Below the pieces are notes generated by a model. The model searched no databases. It was given only the letters and a program-made list of their open reading frames with translations, and was not told where the DNA came from. A stretch of 64,000 bases of DNA, taken from assembly GCF_008831285.2 (NCBI RefSeq), contig NC_045149.1, forward strand, positions 19,173,035 to 19,237,034, written 5' to 3'. Position numbers and translations under genes: made by a program. This stretch comes from Nymphaea colorata. Taxonomy: Eukaryota > Streptophyta > Magnoliopsida > Nymphaeales > Nymphaeaceae. Positions 51,111-63,372 of the stretch are shown here, piece after piece (the stretch's first letter is position 1; each line of letters starts with the position of its first letter).

Positions 51111-51749
51111 ATCATTGGATACATTAATCTTAGTTCCTAAAACAATATCACATAGATAATCTTGAAATTGAAATAGATATGAACAAAATATCATGAAGAC
51201 AATAAACGCAGTAAAGCTAGCCATCAATTATTGACAAAAAGTTATGAATATTTTATATAGATGTGCATATCTTAGTGAATAGGATCAATTTGATATCAAC
51301 TGAATCTGACAAGATTCAGCATCAAGTTTATTCGCTTTTTGAAGAAATGAAGTGAAAAATATATAAAAATAATAACGTCAGTTTCAAATAATAGAAGTTG
51401 AAGCATACCACATAGCACCCTCGGCTTGTGTCATTAGTAGTCTTTCTTCATCAATATTTTCTGCCATTCTAAACGTTTGACAAATATGTGCTTATCTGCT
51501 TAAAATGATTTTATGAAACTTTATATGCACATTAAAATTTTCATATTCTTCTACTTCTTTCAATTTTAGTATTTGGATTTGGCTTATGCAGCCGAGTTCA
51601 CCATAAACAACTTTAGAACTTAATGGAAAGAAACTTTTATTTCGCACGCATATAAGAAATTAGTTAAACCAGTCTCGTATTTAGACAGGTTTTCATGGTT
51701 TCTTCCTTCAGCTTTGATCCAGTGATCTGAAAGCGAGAATAATGGTTAT

Positions 51750-53159
51750 GGAGGGACACAAAAAGAGATAAAAGTATATAAAAAGTTCAATAAAAAAATA
51801 GTGAAGAACTCTCAAAATGAGACCGATTAAAATATTATAGATATATAAAAACCTTTTTGAGTCATCTAAGTGCTCTTAAAGTGTTTTTTTTTTTTTTTTG
51901 AAAATTCAAACGTGTATTATATAAAGTGTTTTTAAAATAATGCAAATGTTCGACATATAACTCACAGTTAATTAAATCTCAAAAGCCAAAACTATGAATC
52001 GTTAAGACTTTCATAGTTAAGACTCCTATAAATTTCATCAATGTTCCGTGATGAACATTTAATGAAAATAAAATCGACCCGGAAGGTACCCTCTCAACCA
52101 ATCAAATCTTGTGATGAGCTTGGTTCCGACTGATCCAATTCGAGCCACCAGAAATTTTACTGGTTTCCCGTCAGCAGCCGAAGATTGTAAGTTGATCCAT
52201 CCTTTTTCCCACCTTTTGTTAGTTTTTATGCCTTTTCTGTCCAAAATCATGTTACTAAACGTGAAATATGTGAACATACATTTACTTTTATTATACCCTT
52301 AACCATGTTATATATATATATATATATATATATTGGATGATCCATATATGCCAATTGCTAAATGTTGCCAGTTAAAAATCCATTGCTAATAGTGCCTTAA
52401 ACCAGGAGGTGCACCTCGGAACCTACTCTTTTGAATTGGGTGTTACAACTTCGTGAATTTGGGTTTAGAGTAAGTTTATAAGATCCGGATCACTGCTCCA
52501 TGGTCGATTGAAAATTTGTTAATTATATATTTAGTGCCTTATAAAAAAGAATTTGTGGCTCGGCCCCTACTTAAACCATTGCTAAAAACACTATAAACCT
52601 TGCTGCACTATAAGCCAATGCTTCTGTCATAATTTTCTTTTAATGATATATTTTTAAATTTTGTCACAATTTTCTTCTAATGATATATTTTTAAATTTTA
52701 GCAGTTATTATTATGAATGTGTCACCAAAAACAGTTGCCACCAAAGCATTAGGAAATGGTTTATGGTAGAACAATGATTTATCGGGCTTTTAACAATGTT
52801 GTTCAATGGAATTTTTTTGGTTTTCGATCATCCAGCAGCAAGATCTAATAACATCCGACAGATTATATACTTGTACGTGTAAATTTGTATACTTCTAGCA
52901 GGAATAAATCTGAACATTTCTAATTTATGAGAAAAATGATCCAAATCAAATGCTTCAGATCTTATAAGGTCCAAGAAAAATGATCCTTGATGTTTTGAGT
53001 TATTAGAGGTAAGATAGTTATTTAAAACGAAATTTGATTGGAATTGAAATTATAATTGGATGTTATTTCTTAAACTGATAAATTGATGTGATTTTTTAAT
53101 CAGACGTTAATTTTCGTTTGTTTAATTAAACATGGAATGCAAATGAGATATATTAAGAT
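51750..53159. other. AT-rich intergenic region
   Basis: Poly-T near 51885, (TA)n at 52309-52332, and an imperfect direct repeat of AATTTTCTT.TAATGATATA near 52631 and 52669. No coding exon was recognised. Confidence 0.5.
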
Positions 53160-53645
53160 ATGAGAAGAAGAGACTTCTTCAACAAAGCGGGTTGCGGTTA
53201 TAGCAGTTTAGATTCTCAGAGGTTCGTTGGGATGAACTCCCACCTCCCTTTAACTCGGAGGTTACGTGGTAGCAACAGAGACAGACAAGCTTTCTCTTCC
53301 ATCCTCTGTCATCTGGTAACGATGAGAAGCCAGCAGCGAAGAAGGGACTCCATAACTTTGATCTCCTTTTTGTCCGTTGGTTGGGGGGCAGCCCAGCCCG
53401 TCAAACGCAAAACGCCAGCACGGACTCTGGCGGAGCTCCGAGAAGCCCTGCAAGCCAATCGCCGGAGTCCCCAACTCATCCCCGAAACCGTCGCGCCACC
53501 ACGCCTGCAACACAAAACCCCCTTCCTCCCCCACCCTCTCCCTTGCCCCCTCGTCCCTCCACCCTCGATCCCCCAACATCGATGACGACGAATCCGTTCC
53601 TGATGCTAATCCCCCTCTAGCACGATTTCGCGGCGGGGTGTCAAG
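53160..53645 (+). promoter_or_regulatory. promoter / leader region of the MUN-domain gene
   Basis: GC content rises sharply from about 53160. The frame of the downstream gene has a TAA at 53607-53609, so translation starts after it. Open frames here on both strands (for example 53377-53847) result from high GC and match nothing known to me. Confidence 0.4.
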
Positions 53646-56600
53646 ATGGCCGTCCTGGGGTCTGACGCTGCCGGCGCCGATTCCGCCATGTTCGTCCACC
53701 ACTCAGGCGACCTCTTGGGGCCCTCCCACCTGGAATGGCCCTTCGGGAGAGTCGACATTGACGACGACTATCTCCGGGAGACGGCCTACGAGATCTTCTT
53801 CACGTCGTGCCGGGCGTCGCCGGGGTTCGGCGGGAGGACGCCGCTGACGTACATCGGCGTGTCGGAAGGGGCGGAGGCGGGGGGCCCGGCGGAAGGGCTC
53901 CCGGTTCGACGGTGGTGCCCACCAGTAGATTGAAAAGGGCGCTCGGGCTGAAATCGAGGAGGCAGTCGCCGAAGCGGGTGTCGGCCATGGCTCCCGGTGC
54001 TGGAAGCGGCGGGGTGCTGTCTCCCGTGAAGAATAGGCGTCCGTTCACGACCGCCGAGCTGATGCGGCAGCAGATGAGGGTGTCCGACCAGAGCGACGGA
54101 AGGTTGAGGAAGGCCCTCATGCGCATCCTCGTCGGACAGGTTCTCCCTCTCTCTTTAAGGAATTGTCTGTCCAATCAGAATCCACGCTGCATATTTTATG
54201 TGATTTTAATATCTGGTCATCTGCTGAAACCGCTTGAAATGAAAAAAATTGCAGTAATCTCACCTCTTCAATTGATCTCACCTTGGATTCCTCACTAAAT
54301 GCAAATGAAGAATCTCATAAGAAAAAAGGAATGCATTATCAGTAATTGCGTATCACAAGAATGTATGATAAATGATGAGATTCCTTTCCCGTTCAAGTTT
54401 AATCCACCCAATTTTTTTGATGATCTGCGCTTTGTTGGGCTGGTTAATTAGATGATGAGAAATGACTGCTGACGGCCAAGACTCGTCGGAAATTTTCTTT
54501 CAGGGAATTACTTGGTCTAAATGTCTTTCCGTCTTGGAAAAAAAATCACAATATTTGTATTCTGTTTTGCTTTTCTTTCAAAAAATCCAGTATGCATATT
54601 AGAGGAAATGATTTTTTTTTTAGTATGAATCCTCTAAGATTTGAATAATAAATACCACATTTATTTTTTGATATTAGTAGCTCTACGATTTTGTCTCTGA
54701 AACGGCGTCTAAGTTGTGTTTGGGTAACCGTTGAAATTGCGTTCTGTTAAATCGCACTACCAAATTGATTTGCTGCTTCTGAGATCTCGTTCTTCTGAAA
54801 AAAACAGATGGGAAGACGTTCAGAGACAATTATTCTCCCACTGGAGCTACTGCGGCAGCTAAAACCGTCGGAATTCAATGATGCCCACGAGTATCACGAG
54901 TGGCAGCGGCGCCATCTCCGGGTTCTCGAGCTTGGTCTCCTGACGCACCCTTCTATCCCCTTAGACCGATCGAACTCGTCCGCTCAAAAGCTCAAAGAGA
55001 TCATAAGGGCGGGCGAGTTGAAACCCATCGACACGGGGAAGAACTCGGAAATCTTGAGGGTCCTCTGTAACTCCGTCGTCACCTTGGCATGGAGGACCTC
55101 CAACGGCTCCCCCACGGACATCTGCCACTGGGTCGATGGGTTTCCGATCAATCTCCATCTCTACATCTCTCTGCTTCAGGCGTGCTTCGACACCAAGGAC
55201 GAAACCATGGTCATAGAAGAGGTGGACGAGATACTGGAGCTGATGAAGAAGACGTGGACGACGTTGGGCATCAACAGGTCGGTTCACAACGTCTGTTTCA
55301 CGTGGGTACTCTTCCAACAGTTTGTTATTACCGGCCAGATCGAGCAGGATTTGCTTGGAGCCGCGCTCACTCTTCTGTCGGAGGTAGCGAACGACGCGAA
55401 GAAAGCGACCGACGACTCCCTGTACTTTAAGATTCTGTCCTCCGCATTGACGTCCATGCAGAGCTGGGCGGAAAGGTGGCTCCTGGATTACCATGAAAGC
55501 TTCAAGAAGGGGCCTGCCGGTTTGATAGAGAACGTCCTCCCGCTCGCACTTTCTGCTGCTAAGATCTTGGATGGAGGACCAGAGGTGACCAGCTGCCTCT
55601 CGGAGGAGCAGGCAGATTCATTGTACGGGAGGGTGGATGCTTATATTCGTTCTTCTGCGCGCAATGCATTTGCAAAGGTAAGCAGTGCACGATGAATGCC
55701 TTTCTTCCTCTTCAAAGGGTACTATTTGGAGCTGATTGATTGGAAACGTTCAATAAAAGTTTTTCCCGACTCAAAACTTTGGGGAATAAAACGAAAATCT
55801 ATCATTTAGCAGAAAAATCTACCTGAAACTTGTTTGTGTTTGTTCTTTTTAATTAAACTGTGATTGTTTATTATAGAGCCTTCTGAAATCGCAGATACTG
55901 GAACACAAGACGTTGGACAGCATCGCAGGGGACGCAGAGATTGGAACAGCAGAGATTTTGATTGTCCTAGCAAAAGAAACTGAAGATCTAGCAAAAAAGG
56001 AGAAGGAAAACTTCAGCCCTGTCCTTAAGAAATGGCACCCCGTTTGTGCTGGAGTGGCTGCCGCATCCCTTCACAACTGCTACGGCGTTGTATTAAAGCA
56101 GTACCTCAACAACTTCTCAGAACTGACAAAGGACACGGCCATGGTGCTGCAAACGGCTGGGAAACTGGAGAGGCTTCTGGTGCAGATGGCCGTGGAAGAC
56201 TCCGCTGATTGCGAAGATGGAGGCAAGGGAATAATCAGAGAGATGATACCTTATGAATCAGAATCGACCATGATGAGTCTCTTCAAGAGCTGGATTGATG
56301 GCAGGATGTCCGTTATTGGAGAGCACGTATGCAAGGCCAAGGATACTGAAGTGAGTTTCTCAACTCTCAGTAAATGATAGCTTGAGTATGATGCTATGAT
56401 CATTTGATAACTGTTGCTGTTTCTTCTGTTTCTTTCTGTTACAGACTTGGAACCCCAAATCCAAATCTGAGCCACACGCTCAGTCGGCCGCAGAATTGGT
56501 GAGGTTGGCTAGGGAAATGGTGGATCAATTCTTCGAAATGCCGGTCAACGTCACCGATGATATGGTGCAGCACCTAACAGACGGATTGGATTCCCAGTTT

Positions 56601-57714
56601 CAGGGATATATAGCATTCGTTTCATCGTGTGGTAAGTTCTCCACTCTGTACCCTGAAATCATATTGCTTATAGTGACGAATATTTGCTCAGCATTTTCTC
56701 TGTGGAACGAATTCAAACTTCAAACCTGAAACAGGGACGAAGCAGAGCTACATTCCATCGTTACCGCCACTGACCCGGTGCAATCAAGGAAACAGGTTCC
56801 TGAAAGCCGTCCGGAAGGTAGTTCCCTGCCACGCCTTCGCCGAGCACCCCAACACGGTCGCCCCCTCCGGCGACAACTTCGGCAACGGAAACCACCACCA
56901 GCCCCGGCCATCCACCAGCCGGGGCACGCAGCGCCTCTACATCCGCCTCAACACCCTCTACTACCTCCTCTCCCAGGTGAACACCATCCACAAGACCATC
57001 CGGTGCCACCACCAGACTCACCAGCCGCCCCGCCGCTTCCCCACCGCCTCCTCCCACTTCGACCTCGCCCGCGCCACCATCAACGCTGCCACCCACCACG
57101 TGGCGGAGGTGGCCGCCTACCGCCTCATTTTCCACGACTCCAACGCCGTGTTCTACGAGGGGCTGTACATCGACTCGGTGTCGGAGTCGCGCATCCGGCC
57201 GGCGTTGCGGGCGCTGAAGCAGAACCTGGCGCTGCTGGGGGCGATCATGAGCGAGCGGGCGAGGGAGGGGGCAGTGCGGGAGATCATGAAAGCGTCGTTC
57301 GACGCGTTCCTGATGGTGCTGCTGGCCGGCGGGAGGGAGCGGGCGTTCCAGAGGGAGGACGTGGAGACGGTGAAGGAGGATTTCCGGGCGCTGACGCAGC
57401 TGTTCCTAGCGTGCGGGTGGGACGTGGTGACGGAGGAGGTGGTGGAGAGGGAGGCGGAGGTGGTGAAGGGCGTGTTGGAGCTCATGGGGGAGCCGACGGA
57501 TCAGCTGGTGGAGGACTTCAGCGTCCTCGCCTGCGAGTCCAGCGGTCTGGTCATGTCCAACTTCGGCGGCCAGCAGAGGGTGCCGATGCCGCCGACCACG
57601 GGGAGGTGGAACAGGGTCGACCCCAACACCATTCTCAGGGTCATCTGCCATCGAAACGATAAGACCGCCAATGGTTTCTTGAAGAAGAACTTCCAGATGG
57701 CTAGGAGGAAGTGA
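53646..57714 (+). CDS. MUN-domain (DUF810, UNC-13-like) protein, apparent frameshift in exon 1
   Basis: Exons: 53646-54139, 54808-55677, 55877-56350, 56445-56631, 56735-57714; all GT-AG. The family-like N-terminus holds a RETAYEIFFTSC block (about 44-55). Then come SRLKRALGLKS, LMRQQMRVSDQSDGRLRKAL, LPLELLRQLKPSEF, GGKGIIREMIPYESE, LIFHDSNAVFYEGLYI and a C-terminus with TGRWNRVDPNTILRV. This is the order of plant DUF810 proteins such as PATROL1 relatives, which contain MHD1/MHD2 (MUN) modules and act in vesicle tethering and delivery to the plasma membrane. The first half of exon 1 and the rest lie in different frames. One extra base in the G run at 53879-53884 would give a continuous frame of about 1001 aa. 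As written, the N-terminal frame stops at 53931-53933. Exons 2-5 are clean, so I favour a sequence error or a very recent mutation. Confidence 0.85.
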
Positions 57715-60640
57715 ACCAGAGAGAGGTAGAGAGAGATGAAGGGTTCGGGTGCAACTGTCTCATATCTCAAGGGAGGAAAAAAAAAAAAAGTGGAATTTGA
57801 GATTTCTTTTTAAGTTATGGACGTTTTAGGTGTCTGTACAATGTAATAAGATCGGTTTTTATCATATTTTAATTTGCATTGGTTGCATCAGTCTAAATGT
57901 ATGTACGACTAATCGTGGAGTAAGTTTTTAAATGTTATTACCAGATTGTGTATTATAAGTAATTGTGGAGCAACTTTTTAGATATTTTTACCACTGCGGT
58001 TGAAGGTTTACTGTTCTTAAAGAGTTACTGTACTTTAGAAACTATATTTCCAAGTATAGTTTAATCAAGTAATTCTCAAAGACCAGCCTTCCTTTACTCA
58101 AATGTGTTCACCATCCGAAACTATATTAGAAAACCAGTATAGAATAAGTTTTTGGTAAATAAAATACAATAAGATGTCATTTTTTCAATTTAAATCTGAT
58201 TATGTTTCTTAAATGGGATATTTAAACCTTTCATATCTAATTGTTCAAATGTCGGGTCCATAAAGAGCCATTCGACATTATAAACACCATGTGAATGTTT
58301 CATGAATGTCTTCGGCCCAAACTTAAGAAAGATTCATGAAACTCTTTCATAAATCTATTCTTATTTTACGGTAGATTTATGAAACACTCACACAATGTTA
58401 CCAAATAGCTCCAAAAAATTTTATAATTATTTACTAGTACTAAACATTTGCTGCATTACTCAGTGTTGCTAATTTCAATTCAAATCGGATCATTTTGATT
58501 GATCGCCTCTTGCCAGTATGTTTTTATGTCTTCGTTTTCTTCATTTCTTAAACCAATTGAACATTTTAAAATTATTTTTACTAAAAAAATGGAAAAGAAG
58601 ACAAATACGGGTTTATTTACTTGACGATGTGCATCGGCCAATACACTACGGGCTACCAAAATCCATGTGGCGTTGTATACATATATTTACAACATTGGTG
58701 TTATTCATCTTCGTTCAAAAAAGTGAGAAGAATGTGGCATGCAATAAACCGGCGGCAGGGAAGATTGTGTTCTAAAAAGCTTGTTGTAGAGGATCAATGA
58801 TCTTGCCATGTATGTTGCCATGTACAGTACGTCCATTTCTTTTCATATGTCACCATTTCAAGGAAGGGGCACTCGATACAATGTTTGAGGCATTTATATC
58901 TAAAAAACTTCGTTATGTAACAGTGGCTACAGTAAAACTTTTGAAAATTATGACCCATATATACATATATATATACACATATATATATATATATATATAC
59001 ACTTGGTAAAGTGGCTTGTAAATTGCTCCACGTAAGATTCGTGCTTATTTAAAACACATACTTTTAAAATAGTATATAAAATACTTCTTTCTTTTACGTT
59101 TTATTGTTGGGCAAGCATACATCAAACTTGTATGCTCCAAAACAGGTTTGTAGTAAAAAAAAAAAAAAGCATAAATACTCAATTTACAAGGTTTACACCA
59201 CGTTAAAATCTTTTGTATCATTGTATCAAATCAAAATGAGTTATGTTGCAAGACTGGACACGACTTAGCATAGATATTGATGAAATTGGGTCCAAGTTCC
59301 ACATTTGAAGGTTTAAATTTGACAGTGGCGAGTTAAATGAGAGTCTCCTTCCATTGAAATATGGACTTGGACTTAGGAGAAACCTCAATTTTTTCCAAGT
59401 ACGAATTGCATTATAAAAGAAGACTCGGATCTACTTTCTTTGTGGCACTAATGGCGAGCCTCAAAGTTAACCCGATACCATGTCTCATTCCAGACGACCC
59501 AATTCCTAGCTGTTACAAAATAGTGGATCCCAGATCCAGATTATGCAAGTATAGTACCCGGGTCCCATTCCAATGGTACAATATACAGGTTGCACCAGAT
59601 TCGAATAAGATTTTAACTCGCCAAATGCCTTCTCTTTTTTCTACATCCGGACTATAAGTACCAGGAAAAAGGGGGACAAAGATCTCAGAAATTCAAACTT
59701 GATATGCCCTACAAATCCAGATTTGCATGGGAAGATCTCAGAAATTCAAAATGAAAAAAAAAACAAAAATAATAGAAAATTTGAGCTTTCTACTACTTTT
59801 CTTACAAAAAAGGTGATCAAAATAAAAAAGTTGTTAATATATTAAATGAAAAATTAAAAGCTTAAAATATATTAAAAGACATTTTGTTTATGAAATTGGA
59901 AAAAAACGCAATATTTTAATTTTAAAAAATATTGCAGTTTTTTCTTCAATTCATAATTTTCTTTGTTTTTCCATTTTTTTTGGTGGCATATATATGATTG
60001 ATATTGTATGATTTATTGAAACATGAAATGTTCCAAGTAAAAAAAGAGTGTGAGTGTGTGTTACATACAAAGGTATGCCCCTCCTTCTGGTTTGATAATT
60101 TAATAAATTGAACTTCACTTGGGTGTTCCTCTCACATATCTGACCATATGAATGGGTTTTCCTGAGTTTAAAGCTATTTTCATCTTTGCGTTTGCTTTGT
60201 GCCTTGCCTTTTTCTTTTATACTTTCACTTTCCAAAATCAGCTCCTAATTACTCGAATATAATGTAGCTATCAAAGTTCAATCACAGCTTTATGAGATGA
60301 CTAGTTTGCTTTGGGATGAGCGAGAAGTTCATCGTTACCGTCCAAAATAAAGCCCGAACGAAACCCCCATTTTTTGTACCTCCAAGGTCTTGACTTGTAT
60401 GGGCATCAGCGATAGGCAACGGTATACCCTTCAACTTACTTGCATGTATGTTAAGTTCTATCACTTTAAGACATTAAAACATAATATAATATCCATGAGA
60501 GTCAAACTAAAAACTTACCTTTTTACAAAGCAACTATGTTGTGAAAATACCCGAAAATATTCCAGGTCTCATAAACAAACCCTGCACTATTAATGGATCT
60601 CGATCCATGTCCAAGTGAATAGATGCCAAGCGATGATTGA
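57715..60640. other. AT-rich intergenic region
   Basis: 3' region of the MUN-domain gene, then AT-rich spacer with a TA/CA-rich microsatellite at about 58957-59000. Frames such as 58518-58775 and 59361-59657 have no recognised motif. Confidence 0.5.
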
Positions 60641-61196
60641 AATCTTTTGCGATCCAAAACAAATCCAGTTTGTACATCCAAATTCAATCATTCAACCATG
60701 ATGGAAACCCGCCCATCGGATGACGTTACTTGTCGAGAGGAAGCAACCACAGGGCGAGAGACGTCGTCCGGCTCCGTAGTGGTTGGCTGTTACCGTCCCC
60801 GCCATTTTTGTTGCATCAAGAACAGCAACTAAGCAATTGGAGAGCCACGCCCGCCGGGTTGAGAGCAAGTCGACCAATCCCCGCCGTCGCTTTCTTCTGC
60901 TCCCGCGTCCCAGAAATCAAGGCCGTCCGATTTATCCCTCTGCAAGTACTCGCTTCCGGTCCTAGGTCGCTATCTGCCCCTCGTGATTTATTTCCCTTCA
61001 CCTCTCCCTACTCCTTCTGATCTATCTGGAGTTCTCGCTCTGCTGTGTCTTCCTTTTTTTTTCTTTCGTCTTTCTTTTGCAGGGAGCCGGAAACGCTCGC
61101 GGCTTCGGAAGGAAACGCGGCTCGTCTTGAAAGGATTCAAGGCAAAAGAATCTCCTCTTTGTGTGTTCCACTTGTGTCGGAAGGCAACTCTCTCCT

Positions 61197-61227
<31 letters not shown>

Positions 61228-62788
61228 TTTCGTAACGTGATGCAGAGAAGTATATATTTTTGTTGACGGGATTTTTCTTCTTCATGCGGAGTTCTGCATC
61301 AGATTTGGAAGAGCGTTCTAGAGAAATCTAGTTTCATGGATAGTGCACTGTCACGATCTTTGTGTGGAAAATCCGGTTCCAAATCTGTCTTGCCTCGTTG
61401 CTATTGTTGGTCATTTTTCTAACTGAAAGGAAAACTCGTTTTCAAATTTTTATCCAAATATTGGACCGAAAGTGTTAGGTTTTATGTCTTTGGTCCTTTT
61501 GGTGAATTCATTTTTCTGTAGTTTCAAATCAGTGTTGGGGTCGAAATTTTCAATAAAACATTTTCTTTAACTGCAATAGAAGCCCAGTACAGTACTTATA
61601 TTACACCAATGTCTGTGGGCTAGAGAAATTCTATTTTATTTTTTAAATTAATTAAGTTTTCAAATTAATTGGGTTGAAAGGCGAAACTTTAAGTATTTTC
61701 CTTTGTCAATTCATAGACTAAAAGTGAGAAAAAGGCTGACAAGTACCTTTCAAATGGCGCCAAGGGCACAATCAGTTGTTTAAGGAGTCCGAGATTCATC
61801 TTGTGGTCACTATCACTCTCCTTTTTGAGATATAAACACAACACCGTGGATGCCTAACAATATGACTTTGGGGTTCTACATGAACGAAGTTTCCTTTAAA
61901 TAAATATTGAAAATCTGAGTGTTTTTCAAATGATTCAAAATTGTTTTCAGTTTTTATTATGCAACAAACGGCAGAATGGATGCCGTAAAGATGTAAATAC
62001 CAAACAGCCAAGAATTTGTCATCTACAATAATGTGAAAAGCCCAATCAATTGCCTATAATTCGTCAATCAATTTGAGAAGAAAATGCCTTTTCTATGAAA
62101 GTGGAGCAATAAATTTTCATCGGAGGAGCATTAATTTAAACAATTTTATACCCTCAAATGCACACTAAAATGACTAATAAACTAAGGGGCACTGAATGTA
62201 AATAATTAAATAAGGGGCATTAGTATATAAATAAACAAATAAATAAATAGTTGGAGGCCAACAATATGTAGATTACATAGATTTTACAGAACTGTGAGGG
62301 CAAGTGCCAACACACGCCCACCAATCAGGAAGTTAAAACCCCAAAAGTTTGGCGTAGCTGGTCATACCAGCCATTGATATGTGACCAGTCGTAAGCATCA
62401 ATCCTTACCAAGCCAGGGCAAAGAATTTCAAGCGTTTCACGCCCACTCCTCTTAAGAATTTCAAAAGCATTCTAGGAAGGAACCTGTAAGAGATTGTACG
62501 AAGTTGCCAAGGTCTCCGCTATTTCTTGAAAATTTTCCTAAAGTTCGTGGCATTTTAGAGCCGGGAGATAATATATATCAAGAAAATGTCACGATATTTA
62601 CAAAATATCGCCAGTAAATGTGAATCCAATGGTACCAAAATATTTTTGCAAGTTCACATTTTGAAACCATCTTTGTTAGAATGGTATTGGTGAATGTGTT
62701 TCTTTAATGACTATTCACGACCTTTGTTAGATGATTGTAGACCTTTATATGCTTGGCCACAATGTCTTTCAGGTGAAACAAATCAAAG
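60641..62788 (+). promoter_or_regulatory. possible promoter and 5' leader, with intron, of the cyclopropane synthase gene
   Basis: A GC-richer stretch at about 60680-61330 includes a (TC)n run at 61198-61227 and several good splice acceptors, as in plant 5' leaders. Just before the ATG, CTTTCAG precedes GTGAAACAAATCAAAG, so a leader intron ending at 62772 is plausible. The roughly 1.4 kb between is AT-rich without coding signals. The link to the downstream gene is inference from position. Confidence 0.35.
61198..61227. repeat. (TC)n microsatellite
   Basis: Nearly perfect TC run in the putative leader region. Confidence 0.85.
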
Positions 62789-63372
62789 ATGAGAGTTGCA
62801 GTGATTGGTGCGGGAGTGAGCGGCCTGGTCGCCGCTTATACCTTGGCCAAGGCCGGCGTTCATGTTGTGCTCTACGAGAAAGAAGATTACTTAGGCGGCC
62901 ATGCTTGGACCGTTCATGTCAATGGCGTCGATGTGGATCTCGGATTTATGGTGTTCAATGGAGTACGACCATTGCTCTTATACCTTCTCATTCTTCATCT
63001 CAAAGAAACACATAGTTAGTTGCATCTCTTGGTATAAACTGGTAGATAATTGTTTAACCCAAACCCCGACGATAAGTTTCAGACAAATTATTCATATACA
63101 AACTTACTTTCTGGGGATCAGCTAACGAATTTGACTCAATATTTATGTGTTCAGGTCACGTATCCCAATATGCTGCAGCTTTTCGAGAGCCTGGGAGTTG
63201 ATTTGCAGCGGAGCGAGATGTCGTTCTCGGTGAGTTTGGACGGAGGCAGAGGGTGTGAGTGGGGGAGCAGGAACGGACTCTCCAGCCTCTTTGCCCAAAA
63301 GAGAAACGCCTTCAGCCCTTCTTTCTACCGAATGCTTGGAGAGATCCTCACATTCAAAAACGACGTCATGAG
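62789..63372 (+). CDS. cyclopropane fatty acid synthase (plant type), first two exons
   Basis: Exon 1 is 62789-62962 and exon 2 is 63155-63372; a further intron runs beyond the right edge. The N-terminus [20 protein letters not shown] is a Rossmann FAD/NAD-binding fingerprint (GxGxxG at residues 7-12), followed by a [13 protein letters not shown] block. The two exons join as VFNG|VTYPNM. Later come [20 protein letters not shown] and [10 protein letters not shown]. These match the N-terminal flavoprotein-like domain of plant cyclopropane-fatty-acyl-phospholipid synthases, about 870 aa long, in which a C-terminal SAM-dependent methyltransferase domain adds a methylene across an acyl double bond. 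That catalytic part lies outside the window. A stand-alone amine-oxidase-like protein is a less likely alternative. Confidence 0.88.

Larger units (their letters stand above)
28222..51240. repeat. tandem segmental duplication, unit 2
   Basis: Homology with unit 1 begins abruptly at TTTTCAGAATTATGAACGCC, where unit 1 has the intron 1/exon 2 boundary of the MGCF-protein gene (10502). It is clear to about 44.88 kb and weak after that. Unit 2 carries extra sequence relative to unit 1, for example about 39.89-41.46 kb and several intron insertions in the CER1-like gene. The right boundary is approximate. Confidence 0.82.

Noticed and set aside
53377-53847. 156-codon frame overlapping the start of the MUN-domain gene
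   Set aside because: It is a low-complexity Pro/Ser/Arg translation of GC-rich leader sequence. The conserved RETAYEI block is in another frame.
56778-57662. 294-codon Pro/Arg/Gly-rich frame on the plus strand, with Gly/Val-rich antisense frames
   Set aside because: These are shadows of the GC-rich last exon of the MUN-domain gene. The frame encoding the family motifs is the one ending at 57714.
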